NCBI GenBank assembly: GCA_050011095.1 | Contig: JBEKJU010000030.1 | Coordinates: 1 to 23,455, forward strand | Origin: JBEKJU01 sp050011095 | GTDB taxonomy: Bacteria; Desulfobacterota; Syntrophorhabdia; Syntrophorhabdales; WCHB1-27 | DNA length: 23,455 nucleotides | Direction: 5' to 3' | Shown: positions 15,454-23,215 of the stretch, piece after piece | Layout: each line of letters opens with the position of its first letter | How positions within the stretch are numbered: position 1 is the stretch's first letter | Notes under the pieces: model-generated | Seen by the model: the letters and a program-made list of their open reading frames with translations, nothing else | Databases searched by the model: none | Told to the model about the DNA's origin: nothing | Program-made: the position numbers and the translations under genes

Positions 15454-16023
15454 CTATCCCTTGATAAGCTTCTTGCCTATTTCCCAGGCCTTTCCGACTT
15501 CCGCGCCCAGACCGACATATCTGCGGTCGGCCATGGAGAGTATGAAGGGGTTCATCTTTGCGAGGTCAGGGGCGTCGTTTATCATGAACTGCCCGTCGCT
15601 ATATGCCGCAACGACCTCGCCGATGAAAAGCTCGTCCGCCGGGAGTTCGACGGTCTTCACGACCCTGCACTCCAGGTTGTAGGGAGCCTCCCTGATCATG
15701 GGCGCCGTCTTGACATGACCGTAGAAGACCTCGAAGACCTTCGACTTGTCGTGCTTATTGCCCGACACGAGCCCACAGTAGTCGGTTGCCTCGGCCATGG
15801 ATGCGGACGGAATATTTATGCTGAACGTGTTGTTCTCCTTGATGCCCGCATTCGAGTAGTGCGTCTTGCCGAGGGCGACCATGAGGTACGGCGGCTTGAC
15901 ATTGACCATGCTGAACCAGGCCACGGTGAGAAAGGTGGGCTTGCCCGCGACAGTGACGCCGACTATGCAGACCGGCATAGGGTAGTAGATGGCGCCGAGA
16001 CTGACTTCCTTCTTTTCGGGCAT
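15454..16023 (-). CDS. Flavin reductase-like / FMN-binding split-barrel protein (flavoredoxin type)
   Basis: A 189-residue cytoplasmic protein of the flavin-reductase-like (DIM6/NTAB, flavoredoxin) family. Typical features are MPVCIVGVTVAGKPTFLTVA, the FMN-contacting region FSMVNVKPPYLMVALGKTHY, SNAGIKENNTFSINIPSASM and YNLECRVVKTVELPADELFI ahead of GEV. Members bind FMN and either reduce free flavin or pass electrons; in anaerobes many act as flavoredoxins. AAGGAGG precedes the ATG with ideal spacing and the gene has its own good promoter. The neighbouring flavoprotein operon suggests, but does not show, a shared electron-transfer role. Confidence 0.85.
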   Translation of the reverse strand: MPEKKEVSLGAIYYPMPVCIVGVTVAGKPTFLTVAWFSMVNVKPPYLMVALGKTHYSNAGIKENNTFSINIPSASMAEATDYCGLVSGNKHDKSKVFEVFYGHVKTAPMIREAPYNLECRVVKTVELPADELFIGEVVAAYSDGQFMINDAPDLAKMNPFILSMADRRYVGLGAEVGKAWEIGKKLIKG

Positions 16024-16045
16024 TGGGATCCTCCTTTTTTACCAA

Positions 16046-16075
16046 ATTTTAGCACGGGGAAGGCGCACATGCCAA
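16046..16075 (-). promoter_or_regulatory. Candidate promoter of the flavin-reductase-like gene
   Basis: On the minus strand TTGGCA (16070-16075) and TAAAAT (16046-16051) are separated by 18 bases, 22 bases upstream of the start codon. Both boxes match five of six consensus positions. Confidence 0.6.
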
Positions 16076-16156
16076 CGCCAATCGCAAAAAAGCCGGATAG
16101 ATTTGCGCCCGTGACTCCTATTCGAAGCGCCCGCATGGAAGGGAGGTCCATCCGTT

Positions 16157-17524
16157 TCATCCTCTGGATCTTCTTCCCTGGGGCATAAGAAAAACAAGAG
16201 GAATGACGAACAGAAGCTCCAGACCGAAGGCCAAGAAGGCGATCCTGAAACCTCTGGCCGGGTTGGCGCTCAAATGGAGGATAATCGTGATCAGCGATAT
16301 CCCGAACGCGCCGCCTATGGTCCTGAACGTGCCCCGAAGTCCGACGATGGTGGCCACCCTGTCGGGCATCAGCTCGATGCACGCATTATTCGTGGCGGGG
16401 AACATGATCCCCATCCCGATCCCGCTGAGCAGCATCAGAAACGACATCGTACCCATCACCCCGAACCGCGCACCCGCCACGCCCCAAAGCCGGTCCTCTC
16501 CGAGAAGGATCACGGCGAGAGAGACGATGACCAGTCCCACGATGATGGGCCGGCGGTAGCCCCACCGCCTCAGGGTGAAGGCGGTGATGGCGGAGGCGGG
16601 AATCGTTCCAAGAGATCGGGGCGTCAGGATCATGCCGCTCATCAACGTCGACATCTTCCGCACCGACGTGGCATAGAGCGGCACGAAGGCGTAGACCGCG
16701 AATATCCCCGCTCCCATGAACATATTGACGAGGTTCGCCGCGAGAAAGGGGGTAGACCTGAGCAGGGCCACATCGAGGATAGGGTTCTCTTCCCCCCTCT
16801 CGTGTCTCAGAAACAACAAAACCGACAACAGGCCGAGCACCAGGAAAAATCCGCCAAGGAGAAGGGAGCCGCCGGAGAATGTCTCACCGATGAGATTCAG
16901 ACCCGCCATGAGAAGGAGTATGCCTCCGCTCATAAAGGCGGCCCCGGCCAGGTCGATGCGGGGTCTCGAAAAACTCCTCGGGTCTTCAATGAGGATCATG
17001 ATAAGGACGATCAGCACGATGCCGATGGGCAGATTGATATAAAAGATGTATCGCCAGGAATAGGCGCTCACGATCCACCCCCCCAAGTTAGGCCCGATAA
17101 TAGCGCCTACGGTGAAGATACTCGTGAAAAGGCCGATTGCACTTTCCCTGTTCTCGGGAAAGGCCTCGCTCACGATCCCTGACGCGGTGGGAAGAAACGC
17201 CGCGCCGCCGATGCCCTGGATGAACCTGAAGGCAATCAGGAACAGGATGCTAGGGGCAAGCGCGCAGAAGAGGGAACCGACGGTGAAAAGCCCCAGGGAA
17301 ACCAGGAAAACCCTCTTGCGGCCCAGGCGGTCGCCCAGGCTTCCCACCAGCGGCATGGCCATGGTTACCGCAATATAGTAGATCGAAATGGTCCATCCCG
17401 CCCAAAGGACGGTGGCATGAAACTCCTTCATGAATCGTGGGAAGGCGACGGCCACCACCGTGGTGTCAATGGAATACATGAGCAGACCCAGACCGGCGGT
17501 GACAAAAATTAGGTAACGGCGCAT
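16157..17524 (-). CDS. MFS transporter, DHA2 (EmrB/QacA-like) drug/proton antiporter
   Basis: A 455-residue inner-membrane protein of the major facilitator superfamily. An acidic residue in helix 1 (YSIDTTVVAVAFP, Asp20), motif A GSLGDRLGRKRVF (61-73), and the antiporter motif C region VGAIIGPNLGGW (139-150) followed by SWRYIFYINLPIGI place it with the 14-helix DHA2 exporters. The hydrophobic profile, with two extra helices near residues 200-240, agrees. It probably exports a hydrophobic compound using the proton gradient; the substrate cannot be predicted. The ATG at 17522-17524 gives the expected N-terminus but has no clear Shine-Dalgarno sequence. The flavin-reductase gene follows 133 bases downstream with its own promoter, so the two need not be one operon. 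Confidence 0.88.
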   Translation of the reverse strand: MRRYLIFVTAGLGLLMYSIDTTVVAVAFPRFMKEFHATVLWAGWTISIYYIAVTMAMPLVGSLGDRLGRKRVFLVSLGLFTVGSLFCALAPSILFLIAFRFIQGIGGAAFLPTASGIVSEAFPENRESAIGLFTSIFTVGAIIGPNLGGWIVSAYSWRYIFYINLPIGIVLIVLIMILIEDPRSFSRPRIDLAGAAFMSGGILLLMAGLNLIGETFSGGSLLLGGFFLVLGLLSVLLFLRHERGEENPILDVALLRSTPFLAANLVNMFMGAGIFAVYAFVPLYATSVRKMSTLMSGMILTPRSLGTIPASAITAFTLRRWGYRRPIIVGLVIVSLAVILLGEDRLWGVAGARFGVMGTMSFLMLLSGIGMGIMFPATNNACIELMPDRVATIVGLRGTFRTIGGAFGISLITIILHLSANPARGFRIAFLAFGLELLFVIPLVFLMPQGRRSRG

Positions 17525-18038
17525 GGCGGGAATAATCCGTAAAATTAAAAATACGAGGGATCGGTCACATCACGCTGAAGTGTACTATATCGCCAGAGCA
17601 AGATCAACCGCAAAGGGCGCAGCGCTGCCGGATCGGCTAACAATGAATGGGCAAGCCGCGAGGAACGGCAGGCACCGATATGGCGGAAATTAGGCTTCCG
17701 GCGGAGCCGCAACCTGCCCTTCCACGCCCATGTGAAGTCGTTTTCTTTGCCAATGGGGACGGTCTTAAGGTATATATAGTGCTATATAGTGCATGGTAGA
17801 AGAACTGACCGCCGGGTAAATGCGTGAGTTCCTTCGCATGGGCGCCTTTGCCGGATGATACAGGCTTCGTCAGGAAGGGCGCCCCGTGGGGATGCACGGC
17901 ACGCAGGTCTCATAATGACCGGAAGCGAGGAATGACGTATGAACGAGGACATCCGTTCATTGGACCGATCCCGCAAAATATGCCAAGGTTGCCGGATCTT
18001 CGAAGGAAAGCGCCATGTGAAGACCAGGGGGGTAAGAT
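17525..18038. other. Intergenic stretch with 10-bp tandem repeat, no firm gene
   Basis: No firmly supported gene. TATATAGTGC occurs twice in tandem at 17773-17792 in an otherwise GC-rich setting and could be an operator or promoter part. A 51-codon plus-strand frame (17939-18094), starting MNEDIRSLDRSRKICQGCRI, has GAGG nine bases upstream and a CxxC pair, but runs 56 bases into the next gene in another frame. I leave it as a possibility. Confidence 0.4.
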
Positions 18039-18353
18039 ATGAACGAGGAACGGGACAGGTTTATCACCGAGTCCATGGGGTGGTGCTGGCATGAGTACGA
18101 CCTCGACAAGCCGGTCAACACGTATTCGCTCGAGGCCTATATCTGTGACAAGTGTAAGGGCTTTATCCTCGGGAACAACGATTTCTCCGAAGAGGAGGAT
18201 TTCGGCAGGTTGTGGAACCGGGCGAAAGGCAAGACCTTCCTGAAGGAGTTCTTATCCCGGTTCAGGGAGGAGAGCTTTCACGACCGTGATCACGGCCGCG
18301 CATGGCGTGACAGGTTTGCCGATGAGCTCTACGGCCTACTGAAGGCGCTTTAG
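18039..18353 (+). CDS. Hypothetical small Cys/Trp/His protein, possible metal-binding
   Basis: I do not recognise a named family. The 104-residue product begins MNEERDRFITESMGWCWHEY, then has ICDKC (35-39), a central acidic patch NNDFSEEEDFGRLW and a charged helical C-terminus (RAWRDRFADELYGLLKAL). Cys16, His18, Cys36 and Cys39 could make a small zinc site. The 'GWCWHE ... C--C ... NNDFS--EDF--LW' pattern resembles short hypothetical proteins common in phage-derived and anaerobe genomes. The ATG follows a GGGGGG-containing ribosome binding site. It ends 34 bases before the ABC ATPase start, so co-transcription with the ABC pair is possible, though a functional link is not evident. Confidence 0.65.
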   Translation: MNEERDRFITESMGWCWHEYDLDKPVNTYSLEAYICDKCKGFILGNNDFSEEEDFGRLWNRAKGKTFLKEFLSRFREESFHDRDHGRAWRDRFADELYGLLKAL

Positions 18354-18387
18354 CCGACCCGAGCGTCCCTTGAGAGACAACGAGCCC

Positions 18388-19134
18388 ATGACTGACCGCG
18401 CAATCCTCAGAATTACCGGCCTCACTAAGGAGTATGATTCGTTCAGGGCGGTCGACCGCATTTCTTTTGCCGTGAACCGGGGGGAAATAGTCGGGCTTTT
18501 GGGACCGAACGGGGCGGGCAAGACGACTACCATCAACATGATCCTCGGCATCCTGGAGCCGACGGACGGCTCGATCGAGGTGCTGGGGAAAACGCTCAAA
18601 AGGTGGAGATCGGAGATCAGCAAGAGCGTCAACTTTGCGGCTGTCTACGCCCATGTGCCCGCCAATCTCACCGTATGGCAGAACCTGTACGTCTTCGCCC
18701 TGCTCTACGAGATCAAGAATATAAAAGAGAGAATAGTATCCCTTCTTGAGGAGTTCGACCTCGGAGGTCTCGTCAATACAAAGGCGGGGCTCCTCTCCTC
18801 CGGCGAACTGAGCCGTCTCAATCTCGCAAAGGCAGTAGTAAACGAGCCCCGGCTTCTCCTCCTCGACGAGCCGACCGCCTCGCTCGATCCGAGCATCTCC
18901 CGGGTCGTGCGCGAGAAAATAAGGAGATATGCAGTGGAAACCCAGGCCGGAATACTCTGGACATCCCATAATATGGCCGAGATCGAGGCGGTCTGCGACC
19001 GGGTCCTTTTTCTGTCCCACGGAAAGATCCTCCTGAACGGCGACCCGAACACCCTTCCCGGCGAGCACGGAAAAAAGGATCTGGAGGAACTCTTCATCAC
19101 CGTGGCGCGAGAACCGGTGTCGCTGAAGGAATGA
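18388..19134 (+). CDS. ABC-2 type transporter ATP-binding protein
   Basis: ATPase of a two-gene ABC-2 exporter, 248 residues from the ATG at 18388. A TTG six codons upstream keeps the frame but has no better ribosome binding site. Walker A GPNGAGKTT (39-47), signature LSSGE (137-141), Walker B LLLLDE (156-161) and H-loop WTSHNMAEIE with His194 are present. The Q-loop region reads VNFAAVYAHVPANLTVWQNL with no glutamine at the usual place; I recall similar loops in other ABC-2 ATPases, so this is probably a subfamily trait. The permease begins four bases after the stop. Cargo could be lipid, polysaccharide or drug; the sequence does not say. Confidence 0.9.
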   Translation: MTDRAILRITGLTKEYDSFRAVDRISFAVNRGEIVGLLGPNGAGKTTTINMILGILEPTDGSIEVLGKTLKRWRSEISKSVNFAAVYAHVPANLTVWQNLYVFALLYEIKNIKERIVSLLEEFDLGGLVNTKAGLLSSGELSRLNLAKAVVNEPRLLLLDEPTASLDPSISRVVREKIRRYAVETQAGILWTSHNMAEIEAVCDRVLFLSHGKILLNGDPNTLPGEHGKKDLEELFITVAREPVSLKE

Positions 19135-19138
19135 CGGG

Positions 19139-19948
19139 ATGAGCATATCGCGGACCCTGGCCATCTTCGTTCGTCAAATCTTCCTGCTCAAGAGCAACCC
19201 CACGCGCCTGGTCGGTGTTTTTATGTGGCTGATCATCGACATCATCCAATGGGGCTTCATCAGCAGGTACCTCGGTTCATTGGGCCGGGATACGTTCAGT
19301 TTTATCAGTGTCATATTAGGGGCGATCATCCTGTGGGAATTCATGAGCCGGATCGAGCAGGGGATCATGATGGCCTTTCTGGAGGATATCTGGACCCAGA
19401 ACTTCATTAATTTTTTCGCTTCGCCCCTCAAGATACGGGAATACCTGAGCGGCCTCATCCTGACGAGTATCACGACCGGCTTCGCCGCCTTCCTCGCCAT
19501 GGCCGTCGTCGCCGGGGCGGCCTTCGGTTACAACGTCCTGCGCATCGGCTTCCTGCTCCTCCCTTTCATGCTGATACTCCTGCTTTTCGGGATAGCCATG
19601 GGCATCTTCGTCTCGGCCCTGATTTTTCGGCTCGGGCCCTCGGCAGAGTGGCTCGGCTGGCCGATCCCCATGGTGCTTTCGATCTTTGCAGGCGTCTATT
19701 ATCCCTTATCGACCCTGCCGGCAGCCCTGCGGGTAATCGCGAAACTGATCCCCCCGTCCTACGTGTTCGAGACGTGCCGCGCCATACTTGCCACGGCCGC
19801 CCTACCCCACGATTACGGTACGAGTCTCCTTATCGGCGTCCTTCTCTCCGCGATCTATCTCCTCGTCACGGCCCGTTTCTTCGTCCTGGTATACAAGAAA
19901 AACCTGAAAAGCGGCAGCATCGCCCGGTTCAGCGCCGAGGCGCTCTGA
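19139..19948 (+). CDS. ABC-2 type transporter permease
   Basis: A 269-residue membrane protein with about six hydrophobic segments, including VGVFMWLIIDIIQWGFIS, LLPFMLILLLFGIAMGIFVS and TSLLIGVLLSAIYLLVTARF. Near the C-terminal third is the ABC-2 permease sequence PIPMVLSIFAGVYYPLSTLP followed by LIPPSYVFETCRAIL. It pairs with the ATPase directly upstream to make an exporter; as a half-size permease it should dimerise. The start follows the ATPase stop by four bases and is probably translated by coupling. The gene runs into the hairpin-repeat array and converges with the MATE gene. Confidence 0.88.
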   Translation: MSISRTLAIFVRQIFLLKSNPTRLVGVFMWLIIDIIQWGFISRYLGSLGRDTFSFISVILGAIILWEFMSRIEQGIMMAFLEDIWTQNFINFFASPLKIREYLSGLILTSITTGFAAFLAMAVVAGAAFGYNVLRIGFLLLPFMLILLLFGIAMGIFVSALIFRLGPSAEWLGWPIPMVLSIFAGVYYPLSTLPAALRVIAKLIPPSYVFETCRAILATAALPHDYGTSLLIGVLLSAIYLLVTARFFVLVYKKNLKSGSIARFSAEAL

Positions 19949-19979
19949 CACCGAGTTGGTCAGGGCTCCGGGGGCGGCC

Positions 19980-20366
19980 GGGGCACCCGCTTGCGGGTGC
20001 CAACGGGTGCACCTTTTTGCCTCCGCTCCTTCCTTTTAATGAGGGGGAGGCTGCGGGTGCCCCGCAAGAACAGGTGGTGCGAGAGGGGGCGACGCGAGTC
20101 GGCAAGTGCCGGTTTTTGGCTCAGGTCCTTCCTTTTTATGAAGGGGAGGACTCCGCGGGCTTTGCTCACGGAGGGGGCGACGCTAGCCAACGGCGGCCCT
20201 CTTTCGCTTTCGGTCCTTCCTTTTTATGAAGGGGAGGCTCGACCGGCTTTGCCGGTCGAGGGGGCGACGCGAGCCCGACGGGTGCACTTTTTCGCCTCCG
20301 CCCCTTCCTTTTCATGAGGGGGAGGCTCCGGCAGCTTCGCTGCCGGAGGGGGCGACGCGAGCCCCA
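19980..20366 (+). repeat. Array of 88-99 bp hairpin repeats with changing, self-complementary stems
   Basis: Four units start at the conserved box TCCTTCCTTTTTATGAAGGG (first bases 20027, 20126, 20214, 20302; spacing 99, 88, 88). After that box comes GGAGG, then an inverted repeat, then GAGGGGGCGACGCGAGCC (20083, 20171, 20258, 20346), then a partly conserved GGGTGCAC/TTTTT linker. The inverted repeats differ between units yet still pair: CTCGACCGGC-TTT-GCCGGTCGAG (20238-20260), CTCCGGCAGC-TTC-GCTGCCGGAG (20326-20348) and a version with one mismatch and one G-U at 20151-20173. A further hairpin, GGCACCCGC-TT-GCGGGTGCC, opens the array at 19982. The array fills the gap between two convergent genes. 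Confidence 0.85.
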
Positions 20367-20376
20367 ACAATTGCCC

Positions 20377-21834
20377 TCATTCCAGACACGGGACCACGGG
20401 ACGTGCGTCCATAATGGTCGATTGCTTCCATCTTCCCGAAAAGTAGTACATGAGACTCGCCACCATCGACACGGCGAAACTCAGCACGATGGCCGCCCAT
20501 ATTCCGGTGATGCCAAGGCTCGTTCGTGAAAGGAGCCATGCGGCGGGCACCCTTATCAGCCAGAGTGACAGGAGGGAAAACGCCATCGTCATCATCGTGT
20601 GGCCTGCACCGTTCGCGACGCCGTTCGATATAAACATCACCGCAAACAGGATGTAGCACGAACCTACGGTCCGCAGGTACGTGACACCTATGTCCATCAC
20701 CTTTCCATCATCGCCGAGGCCGAACATCACGAGTATCAGCCTTGAAAGGAGGACGACGACCAGCGATATGAGGACCGTGATCGACGACGTCATGACGATT
20801 CCCCATTTGAATATCTCCCTAACCCTTTCGGGCCTGCCCGCGCCGAGGTTTTGACCCGTAAGGGCCGAGACCGCCATGCTCATGGAGAGGGCAGGCATGA
20901 AAACTATCATGTCCACCCTTCCGGTCGCGCCGAATGCGTTCGTTGCCGCGCTGCCGAAGGAGTTCACAAAGGCCGTTATGACGAGGCTGCCGATGGAAAC
21001 GAGTGACTGCTGAACGACCGACGGGAGGCCGATCTTGAACAGCAGGCCGGTCATCCGCCTGTCGAGGACGAGCTTTTTCGGGCTGAATGCGATCAGGTGC
21101 TCCTTCCGGTTGAGATAGGCAATGCTGATCGTCAGCGTCATAAACTGGGAGAACACCGTCGCCCAGGCCGCCCCGTTCAGGCCCCAGCGCGGAAAGGGGC
21201 CGAAACCGCCGATCATGAATGGGTCAAGAACGGCATTCGTTCCGAGCCCTATGCACATAAACACCAGGGGTGTGACCGCGTCGCCTATCCCCCTGAGTAT
21301 GAAATTTATGAGAAAGCCGAGATAGACGAAGATGAGCCCGGCCAGATTTATCTTGAGGTAGCTCGATGCCATGGCGAAATTTTCAGGCGGGGTCGCGATG
21401 AGCCTGAGAAGGGCATCGCTCGACAGTACCGCGGCGATCGTCACAAGGGAGCCCAGTATGAGCGACAAAAGGTAGGAATTGCCGGCGGCCTTCTCCACCA
21501 TCCGGTAATCCTTCGCCCCGTAATACTGGGAGACGAGAATGGTCGTCGCCATTGACATGCCCATGGCGAACCCCACGAGTACATAGATGATGGGGAAGCT
21601 GACACCCACCGCCCCGACCGCGTTCTCCCCTACCAGGTGGCCGACCCAGATCGTGTTGACAATGCCATAGCCGATTTGCACGACATTTCCGATGAGCATC
21701 GGGATGGAGAAGATCAAGAGGTGCCTGGGGATGCTCCCTACGGTCAAATCCTTACCGACCTGTTTATCCACTCTTCCTACCGCCCTTCCGGACAATTTAC
21801 CATACCACGGAACGAATGCCCATACGTGCTGCAT
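20377..21834 (-). CDS. MATE-family multidrug/cation efflux protein
   Basis: An inner-membrane antiporter of the MATE family with about 12 hydrophobic segments. Family sequences include LIFSIPMLIGNVVQIGYGIV, NTIWVGHLVGENAVGAVGVS, FPIIYVLVGFAMGMSMATTI, LVSQYYGAKDY and, in the second half, GLPSVVQQSLVSIGSLVITA and ALTGQNLGAGRPERV. MATE proteins export cationic drugs or metabolites using sodium or proton gradients. From the ATG at 21834 the product is 485 residues. The first 21 are atypical, and a GTG at 21771 (giving VDKQVGKDLTVGSIP, 464 residues) matches the family start better; both have only AGGA-like ribosome binding sites. The gene is bracketed by opposite-orientation copies of the hairpin repeat, hinting that it may have been acquired as a cassette. 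Confidence 0.88.
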   Translation of the reverse strand: MQHVWAFVPWYGKLSGRAVGRVDKQVGKDLTVGSIPRHLLIFSIPMLIGNVVQIGYGIVNTIWVGHLVGENAVGAVGVSFPIIYVLVGFAMGMSMATTILVSQYYGAKDYRMVEKAAGNSYLLSLILGSLVTIAAVLSSDALLRLIATPPENFAMASSYLKINLAGLIFVYLGFLINFILRGIGDAVTPLVFMCIGLGTNAVLDPFMIGGFGPFPRWGLNGAAWATVFSQFMTLTISIAYLNRKEHLIAFSPKKLVLDRRMTGLLFKIGLPSVVQQSLVSIGSLVITAFVNSFGSAATNAFGATGRVDMIVFMPALSMSMAVSALTGQNLGAGRPERVREIFKWGIVMTSSITVLISLVVVLLSRLILVMFGLGDDGKVMDIGVTYLRTVGSCYILFAVMFISNGVANGAGHTMMTMAFSLLSLWLIRVPAAWLLSRTSLGITGIWAAIVLSFAVSMVASLMYYFSGRWKQSTIMDARPVVPCLE

Positions 21835-21960
21835 CCTTTCCTATCCCATCCTATCCTTTCCGCAATGGAAGGACAGCGGGCGTGTTGCACGGGCGGTATA
21901 ATGGGGGGGAATCCGGCTGACACGCGAGGGTTTCCCCGGCCGCCGGATGGTCGGTCAACT

Positions 21961-22020
21961 TTTGGGGCTCGCGTCGCCCCCTCTACGGGCAAAGCCACGA
22001 CCCGCAAGCGGGTGCCCCTA
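21961..22020 (-). repeat. Inverted partial copy of the hairpin repeat
   Basis: Read on the minus strand this stretch contains GAGGGGGCGACGCGAGCCCC (the conserved box of the array) and the 19-mer GGGGCACCCGCTTGCGGGT, which is identical to 19980-19998. A decayed stem (GGC-TTT-GCC) lies between. It is therefore a degenerate unit in the opposite orientation, on the far side of the MATE gene and just before the IS110 element. Confidence 0.85.
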
Positions 22021-22051
22021 GACTCCTGCTGCTTGTATGTTATATCCATGT

Positions 22052-22231
22052 TTCATTCCCCAGATGGACCTGAGTATACTTATCCCCGGATTGACCAGGG
22101 TGTGACAGGCCGGACTCCCCTTGGGACAAACGATCCCGTCTTTGAGCGCGGGCCGTCACACCCCTTTCCCCCTATCAGCTCGGACAGCTGCCTGGGCCTT
22201 ACGAGCCCGCATCGCGCAAGGAGGAGCACTA
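22052..22231 (+). ncRNA. Candidate IS110 bridge RNA in the element's left end
   Basis: IS110-group elements encode a bridge RNA of roughly 180 bases upstream of the transposase, which pairs with target and donor DNA through two internal loops. Here the leader can form a strong stem, GGGTGTGAC (22098-22106) with GTCACACCC (22155-22163), extended by GGCC/GGCC (22108-22111 and 22151-22154) after one bulged A. It encloses a 39-base inner region containing a GGGA/TCCC pair. A second hairpin, CAGCT-CGGAC-AGCTG, lies at 22176-22190. The limits given are from the expected transcription start to the transposase start and are approximate. Confidence 0.45.
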
Positions 22232-23158
22232 GTGGAACTGTTTGTCGGTATCGACGTTGCAAAAGAGACCCTTGAGATGCACACCCGGCCGGACGACATC
22301 CGGAGGAGCTTCGCGAACGATGAAGGTGGACGAATCGACATGGCCCGTTCCCTCGCGGAAATGAAGCCTGTTCTTGTTATCCTCGAAGCATCCGGGGGAT
22401 ATGAGGTACCGGTCGTCGAGGTCCTCGCCCTCCGGTCACTAAACGTGGCGGTCGTCAATCCACGGCAGGTGAGGGACTTCGCGAAAGCGATCGGGAAGCT
22501 CGCCAAGACCGATGCGGTCGATGCAGAGGTTATCGCCCGGTTCTCCGAGGTGATACGTCCCGAGGTACGACCTCTGAAGGACAAGGACGCCCAACAACTC
22601 CAGGCCCTCGTCGCCCGGAGGAGACAACTCGTCGAGATGCTCACGGAAGAGAAGAACCGGCTCTTTACTGCGACATCATGGACGAGGTCCGATATCGAGG
22701 CCCACATTGAATGGCTCGAGGAGTGTATCACCAAGGTAGGGAAAGACATCAGTTCCTCAATCAAGAAGGCCCCTTTGTGGAAAGAGAAGGAAAACCTCCT
22801 GAGGACGTTCAAGGGCATAGGCCCGATCAACGCCTGTACCCTCCTCGCGAGACTCCCCGAACTGGGACACCTCGACCGAAAGAAGATCGCCGCCCTCGTG
22901 GGACTTGCTCCCTTCAACCGGGACAGTGGCGCCTACCGGGGGAGACGGATGATCTTCGGAGGAAGAGCAGACGTGAGAGCCGCGCTCTACATGGCCGCTC
23001 GCTCCGCCGTCCGCTTCAACCCCGTGATCAGGACCTTCCATGAGCGTCTCATTCATGCGGGCAAAGCCCCCAAGGTAGCCATAACTGCCTGTATGCACAA
23101 GATCCTCATTATCCTCAACGCCATGGTCCGCACCAATACCCCCTGGTCCGCCCGATGA
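22232..23158 (+). CDS. IS110-family transposase (DEDD/serine recombinase)
   Basis: RNA-guided recombinase of IS110-type elements, 308 residues from the GTG at 22232, which follows AAGGAGG. A longer upstream frame lacks the family start and would cover the leader RNA. The N-terminal DEDD RuvC-like domain is complete: Asp8 in VGIDVAKE, Glu52 in LEASGGYE, Asp94 and Asp97 in KTDAVDAEVIARF. The C-terminal Transposase_20 domain has FKGIGPINACTLLARLPELG, then LVGLAPFNRDSGAYRGRR with the likely catalytic Ser232. The protein is uninterrupted, of normal length and keeps all expected active-site residues, so the element may be active. Confidence 0.93.
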   Translation: MELFVGIDVAKETLEMHTRPDDIRRSFANDEGGRIDMARSLAEMKPVLVILEASGGYEVPVVEVLALRSLNVAVVNPRQVRDFAKAIGKLAKTDAVDAEVIARFSEVIRPEVRPLKDKDAQQLQALVARRRQLVEMLTEEKNRLFTATSWTRSDIEAHIEWLEECITKVGKDISSSIKKAPLWKEKENLLRTFKGIGPINACTLLARLPELGHLDRKKIAALVGLAPFNRDSGAYRGRRMIFGGRADVRAALYMAARSAVRFNPVIRTFHERLIHAGKAPKVAITACMHKILIILNAMVRTNTPWSAR

Positions 23159-23215
23159 AATCTCTTGACATCGAACACAGCTGCTCAAAGACTCGCTCCG
23201 CTCGTTGTCTTGGAT

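Noticed and set aside
15136..17182. Long plus-strand frames (350 and 302 codons) over the flavin-reductase and MFS genes
   Set aside because: Antisense shadows with Arg/His/Asp-rich composition, no family and no ribosome binding site.
19980..20366. CRISPR array
   Set aside because: Spacing (88-99) is too long, the variable parts are themselves inverted repeats rather than random spacers, and there are no cas genes.
19991..20414. Several overlapping frames through the hairpin array, in both directions, giving repetitive peptides such as LPFYEGEARP
   Set aside because: Multiple frames are open at once because the repeat is GC-rich and lacks stops. The peptides only mirror the DNA repeat, and there is no ribosome binding site with a coherent start.
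21897..21902. TATAAT on the plus strand upstream of the IS110 element
   Set aside because: No -35 element at workable spacing and no gene directly downstream.
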